A stretch of DNA of 64,000 nt from Homalodisca vitripennis (GCF_021130785.1 NC_060214.1:104462001-104526000); one strand, 5' to 3'; positions 50,233 through 58,924 are shown, numbered from the stretch's first letter. The notes: generated from the sequence alone by a model not told the origin. A program made the numbers and translations.

Positions 50233-50844
50233 ATGAACTCTCCAAAATCACTTCAGTTTCTAGCATTTAAAGAACTTACCACAGGAAATAGTTATAAAGA
50301 CTTCTTTGAATTACCTAAATATGTTAAACAAATGTTGATATTTTCCTTAAGTGAAAACGAATCCTTAAATGAAAACGAATTCAGAGAACTTTTAAGTACT
50401 AAAAGGTGTTCAATGCAATTTATTACAGACAACTTAGATAGTATAAATATGTTAAATGTAATAGGAGATTTTAAATTAAATAATAGAAAAATAAGAAAAA
50501 TATTCCGATTTTTACAAAATAAACTAAAACACCAACAATCTGACATTTTTCATCGCTTTTATGCTAAATTTCATTGTTTATTTGTTGAAATGTTGAGAAG
50601 ACAATATCCATACTGGAGAAGAAATATGCATACAGCTAGTTTTTTAACAAGTCTTTGTAAACAACAAGATTTATCAAAGGAATTTATAAGAGATCACGCT
50701 TTTGTTGTAGATTGGGATAAATTATATGGAAAAAACATTTACGAAACAGATATATTGTGTGTGTGTGATTCTGACGAAGAAAAGAGAAACGTTTGTCATT
50801 CAGCAATTCATTACGATATAATGAAATACATACAAAATGAATGA
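50233..50844 (+). CDS. Polinton protein with an LS-x-x-FI/DW repeat
   Basis: 203 residues, mostly helical and charged. Near residue 148 it contains QQDLSKEFIRDH followed by VDWDKLY. The same phrase pattern (Gln, Leu-Ser, Phe-Ile or Phe-Leu, then Asp-Trp) recurs in the protein at 53357-53755, which suggests a shared repeat of about 25 residues also known from insect large DNA viruses. The C-terminal part has several cysteines (ILCVCDSDEEKRNVCHSA). Its start is preceded by ACTAAATAG, a weaker version of the shared motif, 20 bp upstream. Function unknown. Confidence 0.65.
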   Translation: MNSPKSLQFLAFKELTTGNSYKDFFELPKYVKQMLIFSLSENESLNENEFRELLSTKRCSMQFITDNLDSINMLNVIGDFKLNNRKIRKIFRFLQNKLKHQQSDIFHRFYAKFHCLFVEMLRRQYPYWRRNMHTASFLTSLCKQQDLSKEFIRDHAFVVDWDKLYGKNIYETDILCVCDSDEEKRNVCHSAIHYDIMKYIQNE

Positions 50845-51026
50845 TTTGTTATAGTAATGTTTCCTTGTTTCTATACACAGCTCAACGATGAGTTTTTTCC
50901 TCTATGCGTCAAGTGTAACCGCAACAAGCGCACGCTGCACATCACTCACGCTGGGTGTGGTCACTCTTTGTTATCAACAGTGTATCTGTAATCAAGTAAC
51001 TATTTTTCATACTGTATATTGTAGTG
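50845..51026. other. GC-richer spacer before the accessory ORF
   Basis: The stretch 50900-50980 has CG dinucleotides and GTGTGG phrases not seen elsewhere in the element. GGTCACTCTTTGTTATCAAC at 50959 is an imperfect inverse of the repeats at 51751 and 51807. Confidence 0.4.
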
Positions 51027-51713
51027 ATGGAAGAGGTTAATTTAATTGAACAAGTGAATACTTTGAAACGGTACCATAGGGAGTGTGTTAAGGTTTTGTT
51101 ACAAATTGAACAAAGTGGAATTGATAATATTAAGCAGAAGTATGATAGTGGTAATTTAGTGCTTTCAAAACGTCCAAAATATAGCGTTGAATCGCTGCTG
51201 AAAGAAAAAACGTCTAAAGCCAAGGATCCATCAAAGTTACATAGCTACCTTGTAAGTCTTTTAGTTAACTCATTAACAGTAAATGAAGAGCCACTTCCAC
51301 TACAATCAGATCAGACTGCTGTTTATAACTTCCTCACTAAATGTAGTGATAAGCTTAAAATAAGCAACGCAAAACATTTTAACATGTATGCTGTTTATGG
51401 CCATTATCTCTGCATTTACAAAAGTTTTTTTGAAGCTGAATACAGGGATGAGACATGGAAAAGGCATTTGAAAATTAATTTTAATATAAGTGATGGTTAT
51501 GCAAGCAATCTTATAAGTGTTGGAAAACTTATAAACAAATACCCAAAACTTCAAAACTTATCAATATCAGTACACAAATTTCTACAGATCAAGAAAGAAA
51601 TAAACACTATGTTGGGAAGGAATGAAGAATACAGATTGTTTTGGAAAGATCAACAGTCCACAGTGGTGTCACCGATGTCGTCAGAACAAAGAGAAGAAAT
51701 TAATATGTATTAA
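51027..51713 (+). CDS. Accessory ORF of unknown function inside the Polinton
   Basis: A 228-codon intact frame from the ATG at 51027; the preceding GTG is also in frame. The N-terminal 45 residues look coiled-coil-like (LIEQVNTLKRYHRECVKVLL), followed by a Lys-rich linker. From about residue 115 comes a compact helical region with MYAVYGHYLC, WKRHLKINFNISDGYASNLI, KLINKYPKLQNLSISVHKF and KKEINTML. The last part has a helix-turn-helix-like look, which is inference. It lacks the TAAATGG start motif, is less AT-rich than its neighbours and is followed by a 56-bp-spaced direct repeat. These traits fit a later-acquired cargo gene. No homologue can be named with certainty. Confidence 0.6.
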   Translation: MEEVNLIEQVNTLKRYHRECVKVLLQIEQSGIDNIKQKYDSGNLVLSKRPKYSVESLLKEKTSKAKDPSKLHSYLVSLLVNSLTVNEEPLPLQSDQTAVYNFLTKCSDKLKISNAKHFNMYAVYGHYLCIYKSFFEAEYRDETWKRHLKINFNISDGYASNLISVGKLINKYPKLQNLSISVHKFLQIKKEINTMLGRNEEYRLFWKDQQSTVVSPMSSEQREEINMY

Positions 51714-51750
51714 TCACTACGCCTGCATCATATCTGTAACACTTCCGCCA

Positions 51751-51852
51751 GTGATACCAAACAATGACCTTGCTTTGCGCACGCCGTGTGTGGTACAAGG
51801 ACAGTAGTGACACCAAACAATGACCTTGCTTTGCACACACCGTGTGTGGTAC
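51751..51852 (+). repeat. Two direct copies of a 46-bp unit, spaced 56 bp
   Basis: GTGATACCAAACAATGACCT at 51751 and GTGACACCAAACAATGACCT at 51807 open nearly identical units ending in CGTGTGTGGTAC. They lie directly 3' of the accessory ORF and partly resemble, inverted, a segment at 50959-50978. Confidence 0.85.
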
Positions 51853-52030
51853 AAATACGATGTGAATACGTCTTTAAAACGATACTTATGTTTCATCTTT
51901 AATTAATAAAAAACAACTTCTTGAAATATCTTCAATGTATTTTATTTATTCAATCCTTGTAATAACTTTTTAAGTTAACGTTTAAAAATTATTTGTTAAT
52001 AGAAAACAAGAACATATTAAAAGTCTTTTG
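51853..52030. other. Spacer between the accessory ORF and capsid gene
   Basis: AT-rich, no open frame of note. AATAAA-like signals (51905 region) could end the plus-strand transcript. Confidence 0.4.
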
Positions 52031-53224
52031 TTATTGAATTTCTCTAATATCGTTCTTAATCACATCATAGGCTAAAAATTTCTCAGAAACCACAACCACA
52101 TAACATGTCGAGTTTGTAACAGCTTTTTGAAAATCCATATTGATAATTATATCGTTCTTTGAACCAGAAATATTTGTCATACTCTTTGTTGTATCAATGA
52201 CATAAATAGGTCTATTCGCTAAAAATTCCTTAGGATTGTAATACATTTCCTTATTATTACAGTAAACTTTCTTAAAATCTTGATACATCTGATACATGAT
52301 TCTGAAAAGACCTCCTGAAATGTTTAAATTTTGTAATTCATCTGGATAATAAGAACCGTTCAATTTTACTCTGATATTTTTTACATCCAAACTATCAAAC
52401 TTTGAAGGATTTTTTTCTTGATTATTCTGTCTATCTGTTTGAAAACCTATGATAACGAACTTGGGATTGAAGATATTTCTATAAATATTTGTAATATCGA
52501 ACGAATAAGTTGTTCCGGAAATACCTTTTTGTTCAATACATTGCCAATCTAGAAAATTAAACATAATGTTTTGACTTTTTGTAATTTCATCAATCAACCT
52601 AATTTTACTCGTGGTTTTATAATCAATCATTGGAACTCTAATAAAAAAATCTGTAATTGTTATTTTTCCATCAACAGGCATAACATTTCCAGTTGCAGTC
52701 TTCAGAATCACATCATCGTCTTCTGCTCTTATAAAACTTAGATAAAATCCTCCTTTATAGATCGGAATAGTAACATTTTCAAAAAATCCTAATCCAAAAT
52801 GAGATAAATTTCCAGATGCTTCAAAAACACCAAATTTAAAATCTGATTCAAAGCCATTAGAAGTTTGAGAAATAACATCACTTTTTGAATACGAAATAGT
52901 TCCTTTAATTGTGCTTAATTGGCCACAGTTTTCGACTTCTTCTATCAATTTATTGTGTTTTCTTACTTCAATCTTAGAAAATAAAAACGGTATAAAATTA
53001 TCGATTAATCTAACATTATCAGTTCCAAGATATGCTTGACCATCTTGTTTTGTTAAAGTTCCAGAAATATAAAACTGGAAGTTAGACGAGCAAAAGTTAT
53101 CTCCAAAATCAATATTAAACTCTGTTCTTTTATTCGGTTCATTCAAATGTTGTTTACTAATTGGATAGAAATTTTTAAACTCCGCCCTTTCAATATCAAT
53201 AGCATATTTTCTGTAGTCCGCCAT
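52031..53224 (-). CDS. Polinton major capsid protein candidate (double jelly-roll)
   Basis: 397 residues rich in beta-type alternation, with no membrane segment and no signal peptide. Residues 1-180 (FNIDFGDNF, FQFYISGTL, NVRLIDNFIPFLFSKIEV) and a second half (VKNIRVKLNGSYYPD and a C-terminal MDFQKAVTNSTCYVVVVSEK) fit two successive jelly-roll barrels. This corresponds to the DJR-like domain protein found in insect Polintons, the homologue of the adenovirus hexon. Known Polintons pair such a protein with a penton-like minor capsid, which is present at 60100. The frame is intact and starts at TTATTAAATGGCGG, the shared motif. Assignment rests on pattern and context, not on an alignment. Confidence 0.75.
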   Translation of the reverse strand: MADYRKYAIDIERAEFKNFYPISKQHLNEPNKRTEFNIDFGDNFCSSNFQFYISGTLTKQDGQAYLGTDNVRLIDNFIPFLFSKIEVRKHNKLIEEVENCGQLSTIKGTISYSKSDVISQTSNGFESDFKFGVFEASGNLSHFGLGFFENVTIPIYKGGFYLSFIRAEDDDVILKTATGNVMPVDGKITITDFFIRVPMIDYKTTSKIRLIDEITKSQNIMFNFLDWQCIEQKGISGTTYSFDITNIYRNIFNPKFVIIGFQTDRQNNQEKNPSKFDSLDVKNIRVKLNGSYYPDELQNLNISGGLFRIMYQMYQDFKKVYCNNKEMYYNPKEFLANRPIYVIDTTKSMTNISGSKNDIIINMDFQKAVTNSTCYVVVVSEKFLAYDVIKNDIREIQ

Positions 53225-53356
53225 TTAATAAGAGAAAATTTAGAAATTTTAAACATCATGTATAAGAAAGATATTATTTTTTCATCGATCTAATGTACGT
53301 TTTTATAAGAAAAGATATAAATTTTAGTAAAATAATTAAAAAGATTAGAGTCATTT

Positions 53357-53755
53357 TTAATGATCTACTTCGTCATATTCAGGATTCTCTTCCTTAAATT
53401 TTGCGATCTCGGTCACATATTTCAATAAAATTTGCACAGGATAGTAACCGCTATCTATAATATTGTTCCAATCAACTGTATCTTTATTTTCATCCAAAAA
53501 CTTTATACTCAAGTGTTGATAGAGACAAAGAACAGACATATGATCTTTTAATTGATAATGTATATTTTCTTGAATGAACTCTGGGGACAGAGTTTGATAT
53601 TTTGCAATGTTATACCAATTCAATTTGTTTACGTATAATCTCATCATATCTTCGGATAATTCATATTTTTGAGAAATGTCATCCCAATGTTCTTTTTTCA
53701 AATCTCTTTCGTGTTGCATGATAAAAAGATCGAAAGCACTGTAATGTCCCGCCAT
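53357..53755 (-). CDS. Small Polinton protein with LS-x-x-FI repeats
   Basis: 132 residues made largely of three or four imperfect repeats of 22-26 residues: LSEDMMRLYVNKLNW, LSPEFIQENIHY and LSIKFLDENKDTVDWNNI. Each has Leu-Ser, a helix, then a Trp or Asp-Trp. Similar repeats occur in entomopoxvirus and related insect DNA virus proteins and in the gene at 50233 of this element. The role is unknown; a helical-repeat interaction scaffold is likely. The ATG lies 6 bp after TTAATAAATAG, a variant of the shared motif. Confidence 0.7.
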   Translation of the reverse strand: MAGHYSAFDLFIMQHERDLKKEHWDDISQKYELSEDMMRLYVNKLNWYNIAKYQTLSPEFIQENIHYQLKDHMSVLCLYQHLSIKFLDENKDTVDWNNIIDSGYYPVQILLKYVTEIAKFKEENPEYDEVDH

Positions 53756-53777
53756 CTCTATTTATTAAGAAAAAATT

Positions 53778-53921
53778 TCAAGTTTTTATAAATTGGCTCT
53801 TTCTTGAGTTACATTCAGCACATTTTCCAGAAATTCTCTTAACTCCATTGATGTTTGCATAGTATTTTATATCATTTGTTGCAGTTTTTTCTTTACATCT
53901 CACACAATATATGAGCGCCAT
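53778..53921 (-). CDS. 47-residue zinc-ribbon protein (DUF5679-like)
   Basis: A very short gene starting exactly at the shared motif (CCCTAAATAAATGGCG) and ending in TGA at 53778-53780. It has two zinc-binding pairs, YCVRCK at residues 5-10 and KCAECN at 33-38, with a NINGVKRISG strand between them. That is the plan of the DUF5679 zinc ribbon. The same fold forms the N-terminus of the integrase-type gene at 62982, so the element carries it free and fused. It lies between the repeat protein and the fibre-like gene. Clean start motif, stop and four paired cysteines make it credible despite its size. Confidence 0.75.
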   Translation of the reverse strand: MALIYCVRCKEKTATNDIKYYANINGVKRISGKCAECNSRKSQFIKT

Positions 53922-53936
53922 TTATTTAGGGAAAAT

Positions 53937-54980
53937 TTAAAATGAATCATCATAACCGCCTAATCTATTAAATCTGTTATCAATGTTTTCAAAAGATTTA
54001 TTAACATCTTCTTTAAATTTATTAAAGTTTTCTTCTAGTTTATTTACTTTATCGAGATATAAAGAGTATTGATCATCTATTCTTTTAAGTAATTCATTAT
54101 TATGTGTTACTTTCTCATTGAAACGTGTACCAAAATTTTCAAAAAAGTTTACTTTCTCATTGAAATGTGTATCAAAATTTTCCAGAATTTTTGTAACTAC
54201 TTCACTAACTAATTCATTAACATTATTTTTATATGTATTAAAGTTTTCTTCTAGTTTATTTACTTTATCAAGTAATTCACCAACATCGTCTACTGATCTT
54301 TTACTTCTTTCATCAAGTTTTTCATAGACTTCTGTTGTAAAATCTTTAACATGCTGTTTATGATTCTCATAATTTTGTCTTAGTTCATTAAACATTTTAA
54401 TAGGATCTTCTAATTGAATCATTACAACAACATCAAATGGATTAATTCCTTTACTAACACTGCTAATTCTTTTTCCTTTAAAATCTAAGGCATTTTTAAC
54501 ATTCGGATCATGTAAATCAACAATATCGATGTTTTCTGATAATTTTAGAGGTTTTAAAATTTGTTCTTTAACAACAACATCATGTTTGTCAATACCAGGT
54601 CGAACACCGACAATTCTTTTTTTATTAGCCAAACTAACATAATTCTTTTCAACTTTGATCGCTTCAGTAATTTTATCAGCTTTTTCGATATGAGACATTA
54701 AATTGGTAAATAATTTTTTTACACCATCATCAACTTCTTTTTCCAATGTTTTTATTTTATCAGCAACTTCATTTGAACTCATGAAATTTGCAAGTTTGTT
54801 ATCATATTCTGCTTTAAAATCTTCAATCTCGACAGCAAACATATCTGAATCTGGAAGGGTTTGTAATACATTTTCTAACTTGTTATCAAACTCATTTCTC
54901 AAACTATCAAAATTGAAACTATTATCTACATTTTGAATAATTTGTGTACCAAATACGTAAAAAATATTTTGTGAATCCAT
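53937..54980 (-). CDS. Fibre-like coiled-coil virion protein candidate
   Basis: 347 residues from the ATG of the TAATAAATATGG motif; an upstream in-frame extension to 55007 lacks a start motif and is not preferred. Residues 130-200 hold two related repeats, KRIVGVRPGIDKHDVVV and KRISSVSKGINPFDVVV. This beta-type pattern (Lys-Arg-Ile, Val, Gly, Asp-Val-Val) resembles trimeric stalk repeats of fibre and tail proteins. The rest is coiled coil with repeated LDKVNKLEENFN blocks (at about 240 and 320) and NEKV-containing blocks. A trimeric stalk or spike of the virion is the likely role, by inference. Its 5' end overlaps the protease 3' end by 59 bp. Confidence 0.65.
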   Translation of the reverse strand: MDSQNIFYVFGTQIIQNVDNSFNFDSLRNEFDNKLENVLQTLPDSDMFAVEIEDFKAEYDNKLANFMSSNEVADKIKTLEKEVDDGVKKLFTNLMSHIEKADKITEAIKVEKNYVSLANKKRIVGVRPGIDKHDVVVKEQILKPLKLSENIDIVDLHDPNVKNALDFKGKRISSVSKGINPFDVVVMIQLEDPIKMFNELRQNYENHKQHVKDFTTEVYEKLDERSKRSVDDVGELLDKVNKLEENFNTYKNNVNELVSEVVTKILENFDTHFNEKVNFFENFGTRFNEKVTHNNELLKRIDDQYSLYLDKVNKLEENFNKFKEDVNKSFENIDNRFNRLGGYDDSF

Positions 54981-55389
54981 ATTTATTAAGTAATAATTTG
55001 TTAACAACTTCTTTAAAATCTTTACCAGTACTCAGTTCATTCAAAACAAAAACACATAAATGACCACAAATTGGGGGATCTTTATAGTCTTGAATCTGAG
55101 AATCATTGTAGTAGACGCTTGATTTTTTCAAATATTTAATCAATTCTATAGGTGGTTTGTCCTCAATTCTTCCATACGAATCAAAATAACATGCATTCTT
55201 ATCATTTTTATAATAACAAATCCAATGCGTTCCACTTCCCATAATCGAGTCTAAATTCACAATTCCACATTCAAATTTCTTAACTTTTTCAGGTAATGTA
55301 TCTCTCATGAAGATTCCTCTAAAATGTTTAATATTTTTGCAGATTTCTTCCAATTCCCCGAATGTTAAAGGTTTAAATTTTTTTTTCAA
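54922..55389 (-). pseudogene. Adenain-like cysteine protease, no ATG start visible
   Basis: About 155 codons with the adenovirus-type (C5) protease order: GTHWICYYK with the catalytic His near residue 55, then CYFDSYG with Asp70, a Gln-containing segment near 98-100, and PPICGHLCV with the catalytic Cys at 108. It would mature virion proteins. The conserved N-terminal region (LTFGELEEI) is in frame but has no ATG: the frame opens at a stop, passes a TTG at 55389, and the first ATG comes 27 codons later inside the conserved part. The upstream gene (55373-55822) ends in an adjacent frame across an A9 run. Frameshift mutation, assembly error or slippage-made fusion are all possible. Confidence 0.78.
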
Positions 55390-55822
55390 TGTTTGATTTC
55401 ACGTAATTCAAAGTTTTTTCATCTAATCCAGATCCTGTAACATCTTCCAACTCTTTATCTAACCAATTTAAAATGTTTCGAACAATAGGAATCACATCCT
55501 TTTTAACGATTGGAGCAGCTTTACGAACATAAGGAACAACATTTTTAACAACTGGAATATTTTCTCCAAAATCTAATAAATCTTTCAAAAGTCCACCATT
55601 TTTAAGTTCTTTCAACTGATTATAAGAAAATTCTATTCTGGTTCCTTTATTGTTTTTCTTATGTTTTTCGAGTTTATTGTATTGTCTATTTGTTAAAAAT
55701 ATCTTATCTTCGCCATTTTTTAGTTGATCTATTTTAAATTGAATACTAACGGGTATTTTCTTCTGGAAAGCGGATTTTATTTTTTCTTTCTGATTTTTGC
55801 TGAAATTTACGTTCACCTCCAT
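55373..55822 (-). CDS. Basic virion protein, pVI/pX-like
   Basis: 149 residues. The N-terminal third is Lys-rich (NFSKNQKEKIKSAFQKKIPV). It is followed by FLTNRQYNKLEKHKK and IEFSYNQLKEL, the strand-helix pattern of a small protein that recurs in insect Polintons, usually next to the protease. Residues 85-120 are amphipathic and Val/Pro/Lys-rich (VVPYVRKAAPIVKK), suited to membrane interaction as in adenovirus minor core or pVI proteins; that comparison is inference. A GSGL site near residue 133 could be a protease target. The start is the shared motif (TATATAAATGGAGG). The stop lies just past the A9 run that separates it from the protease frame. Confidence 0.7.
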   Translation of the reverse strand: MEVNVNFSKNQKEKIKSAFQKKIPVSIQFKIDQLKNGEDKIFLTNRQYNKLEKHKKNNKGTRIEFSYNQLKELKNGGLLKDLLDFGENIPVVKNVVPYVRKAAPIVKKDVIPIVRNILNWLDKELEDVTGSGLDEKTLNYVKSNIEKKI

Positions 55823-55830
55823 TTATATAG

Positions 55831-57147
55831 TTAAAATTTCAAGTTCTCTTCGATTCCCATTCCTAGTTTTCTCTTCAAAAACATTGCTCCAGCTGTTGGA
55901 AGCGCAACAAATCTTTCACCTAAACTAGCATCTTTTGATAAAAATCTATCCATTGCCTTATCTTGCAAAACTTTATCTGCGATATGTCTGGAATTTGTGT
56001 CTCTATGTTTTGCATAAAAAATATCGTGTTCCATAGCAGCTTGATCTAATTTATTTATACCAGTATCTCCTCTTTTTAGTCTTTTTTCGAGTTTTGTGCC
56101 GGGCCCCAGATACTGATAAGTTGGTACGTGTAATTCAAAAGGTAAATTGTTGATAAAATCATTCAAAAGTCCGCTACCTTCAATCATAGATGAACTTATT
56201 GCCGGCAAAACTCGTTTTAAATATTTAATTCCATCAGGTTTTTCAATCATTTCATCAAGTTTGTTCGAAATAAAATCCTTAATCGCTTTCTTTTCGTTCA
56301 AAAAATTGTTGTTTCCAGCCTTTTCTTGAGCATAAATATAATTTATAATTCCACCGAGTTTTGTCAAATCGTCAATATATCTGTACTCAATCTTATTATC
56401 ACTGTATTTTCTTATACCAGATCCTTCGATTCGTTTTTCCCAAATTGGTTTAATTAATTTAATATATTTTTTACCTCTACTTGACTTAGGCTTCTTAGTA
56501 GATGGATCATTATTTTTGTAAATTGAGTCAGATTCCCATAAAATTTCTGTATACTTTTTCAAATCTTCTTCAGAATATAAATTATCTTTTGGAGCGTCAT
56601 AGTCTATTAATAATCTCCATAAACCTTGAGTTCCTTCATATGTTTTTTCATTAATAATGATATCATTATGCTCAAAATTAACGGGTAAATTTCCAATCAT
56701 AAAACTTTTCTTTTTTTTATCCCAATACAAACCAAATTTATCATCTTTTACTCTAGGAAGGAATTTTTTACCAATTTTACCAATTATTATATCCGTTGTT
56801 CCAGGACTTATTGGTTCAACTATGGTAGAGTCTTCAATGATTCGAGGTCTAAATGGTGTTGAAGATGGTAATTTTGGCAATTCAAACTCTTCTACTTCAG
56901 ATTCTGGAATCGAAATATTGGCAAATTGTCGTACAACTGGAACCAAATTCATTAAATTTTGATTATCGCTTAAAACATTTTCAATTTTGCCCTCAACATT
57001 TTTTATTGCAGAAGTTACAGGTTGATTAATTTTTTGAATAAGTTCTTGTTCTTCTTCATCCATTCGAATCTGTTCTTTAAATTCTTTGATTAATTTCTTT
57101 TCGATTTGATCAAGTTTTTTCGCTTCTTCAGAAGTTACGTTCGCCAT
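55831..57147 (-). CDS. Phospholipase A2-like virion protein (full-length copy)
   Basis: 438 residues. The N-terminal 60 are a charged helix (EEAKKLDQIEKKLIKEFKEQ), then a proline-rich linker and a central domain. Near residue 320 a second linker contains EGSG. The C-terminal domain has the parvovirus-type PLA2 pattern: YLGPGT calcium loop at about 345-350 and the catalytic HD in MEHDIFY at 374-375. In parvoviruses such domains help particles leave endosomes; a similar role here is inference. EGSG sites may be protease cut points. It starts at CCTAAATAAATGG, directly beside a minisatellite. A second copy at 57800-58924 has lost the catalytic part. Confidence 0.8.
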   Translation of the reverse strand: MANVTSEEAKKLDQIEKKLIKEFKEQIRMDEEEQELIQKINQPVTSAIKNVEGKIENVLSDNQNLMNLVPVVRQFANISIPESEVEEFELPKLPSSTPFRPRIIEDSTIVEPISPGTTDIIIGKIGKKFLPRVKDDKFGLYWDKKKKSFMIGNLPVNFEHNDIIINEKTYEGTQGLWRLLIDYDAPKDNLYSEEDLKKYTEILWESDSIYKNNDPSTKKPKSSRGKKYIKLIKPIWEKRIEGSGIRKYSDNKIEYRYIDDLTKLGGIINYIYAQEKAGNNNFLNEKKAIKDFISNKLDEMIEKPDGIKYLKRVLPAISSSMIEGSGLLNDFINNLPFELHVPTYQYLGPGTKLEKRLKRGDTGINKLDQAAMEHDIFYAKHRDTNSRHIADKVLQDKAMDRFLSKDASLGERFVALPTAGAMFLKRKLGMGIEENLKF

Positions 57148-57166
57148 TTATTTAGGAAAATTTTAA

Positions 57167-57491
57167 AACGTGGAACGTAAAAACGTGAACGTAGAACGTA
57201 AAAACGTGAACGTGGAACGTAAAAACGTGAACGTGGAACGTAAAAAACGTGAACGTGGAACGTAAAAACGTGAACGTGGAACGTAAAAAAACGTGAACGT
57301 GGAACGTAAAAACGTGAACGTGGAACGTAAAACGTGAACGTGGAACGTAAAACGTGAACGAGAACGTGAACGAGAACGTGAACGAGAACGTGAACGTGAA
57401 CGAGAACGTGAACGAGAACGTGAACGAGAACGTGAACGAGAACGTGAACACGAAACGTGAAAACGTGGAACGTAAAACGTGGAACGTGAAC
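57167..57491. repeat. GAACGT-based minisatellite, copy 1
   Basis: Two unit types: a 21-bp unit (GTAAAAACGTGAACGTGGAAC) on the left and a 12-bp unit (GAACGTGAACGA) on the right, all built from the GAACGT hexamer. It occupies the space between the ATPase fragment and the PLA2-like start. Both strands stay open in places because 21 and 12 are multiples of three; these frames are artefacts. Confidence 0.9.
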
Positions 57492-57571
57492 AGATTTACC
57501 GTTTTTCTGTTATTTTCATAATGTAAATAAAAAGTAAAGATAATGTAAAAATAATTGTAACAAATATTTTA

Positions 57572-57876
57572 TCAAGTAGATTTGTCAGACCACTGAGCAG
57601 CATTTATGTTAGAAAATTTATTCAAATATTTTCCATTTTTAGGCTTCAAAGTTAGATTAATAGTTAAAAATCCATAGTCTTCTTTCCAAATTTTATCACA
57701 TAATTCATTAAAGTGGTTTAAAACTCATATCAGATCCCACATAATTGTTGTAAATTTTTCTCGAATAGTGATCATCTTGCTTAAAAACACACAACATAAT
57801 CAAATTATTTCTAATAACTTGTTTATCAACCTTTGAAAAGCATTGGGAAAGATAGATACAGGATATATTTTTGTGC
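57572..57876 (-). pseudogene. ATPase 3' fragment created by tandem duplication
   Basis: A copy of the last third of the packaging ATPase (original at 59400-59705), joined at 57870-57876 to the 5' part of a duplicated PLA2-like gene. It carries one extra T near 57717 that shifts the frame and a substitution near 57798. It lacks Walker A and Walker B and cannot function. Confidence 0.9.
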
Positions 57877-58924
57877 CGGGCCCCAGATACTGATAAGTTG
57901 GTACGTGTAATTCAAAAGGTAAATTGTTGATAAAATCATTCAAAAGTCCGCTACCTTCAATCATAGATGAACTTATTGCCGGCAAAACTCGTTTTAAATA
58001 TTTAATTCCATCAGGTTTTTCAATCATTTCATCAAGTTTGTTCGAAATAAAATCCTTAATCGCTTTCTTTTCGTTCAAAAAATTGTTGTTTCCAGCCTTT
58101 TCTTGAGCATAAATATAATTTATAATTCCACCGAGTTTTGTCAAATCGTCAATATATCTGTACTCAATCTTATTATCACTGTATTTTCTTATACCAGATC
58201 CTTCGATTCGTTTTTCCCAAATTGGTTTAATTAATTTAATATATTTTTTACCTCTACTTGACTTAGGCTTCTTAGTAGATGGATCATTATTTTTGTAAAT
58301 TGAGTCAGATTCCCATAAAATTTCTGTATACTTTTTCAAATCTTCTTCAGAATATAAATTATCTTTTGGAGCGTCATAGTCTATTAATAATCTCCATAAA
58401 CCTTGAGTTCCTTCATATGTTTTTTCATTAATAATGATATCATTATGCTCAAAATTAACGGGTAAATTTCCAATCATAAAACTTTTCTTTTTTTTATCCC
58501 AATACAAACCAAATTTATCATCTTTTACTCTAGGAAGGAATTTTTTACCAATTTTACCAATTATTATATCCGTTGTTCCAGGACTTATTGGTTCAACTAT
58601 GGTAGAGTCTTCAATGATTCGAGGTCTAAATGGTGTTGAAGATGGTAATTTTGGCAATTCAAACTCTTCTACTTCAGATTCTGGAATCGAAATATTGGCA
58701 AATTGTCGTACAACTGGAACCAAATTCATTAAATTTTGATTATCGCTTAAAACATTTTCAATTTTGCCCTCAACATTTTTTATTGCAGAAGTTACAGGTT
58801 GATTAATTTTTTGAATAAGTTCTTGTTCTTCTTCATCCATTCGAATCTGTTCTTTAAATTCTTTGATTAATTTCTTTTCGATTTGATCAAGTTTTTTCGC
58901 TTCTTCAGAAGTTACGTTCGCCAT
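57800..58924 (-). pseudogene. Truncated PLA2-like protein copy
   Basis: The first 352 codons are identical in translation to the full-length gene at 55831-57147, including start motif and YLGPGT calcium loop. Then the duplication junction replaces the rest with 22 residues read out of frame from the ATPase fragment. The catalytic HD and the whole helix carrying it are lost. The protein could still be made, since promoter and frame are intact, but cannot be an active lipase. A dominant-negative or structural role is conceivable; simple decay is more likely. Confidence 0.88.

Noticed and set aside
54981..55007. Upstream in-frame start for the fibre-like protein
   Set aside because: The shared start motif lies at 54980, nine codons downstream, and the extension overlaps the protease further.
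57152..57451. Open frame with Phe-Thr-Phe-Ser repeats, and its longer counterpart at 58929-59279
   Set aside because: It is a translation of the GAACGT minisatellite; unit lengths divisible by three keep several frames open by chance.
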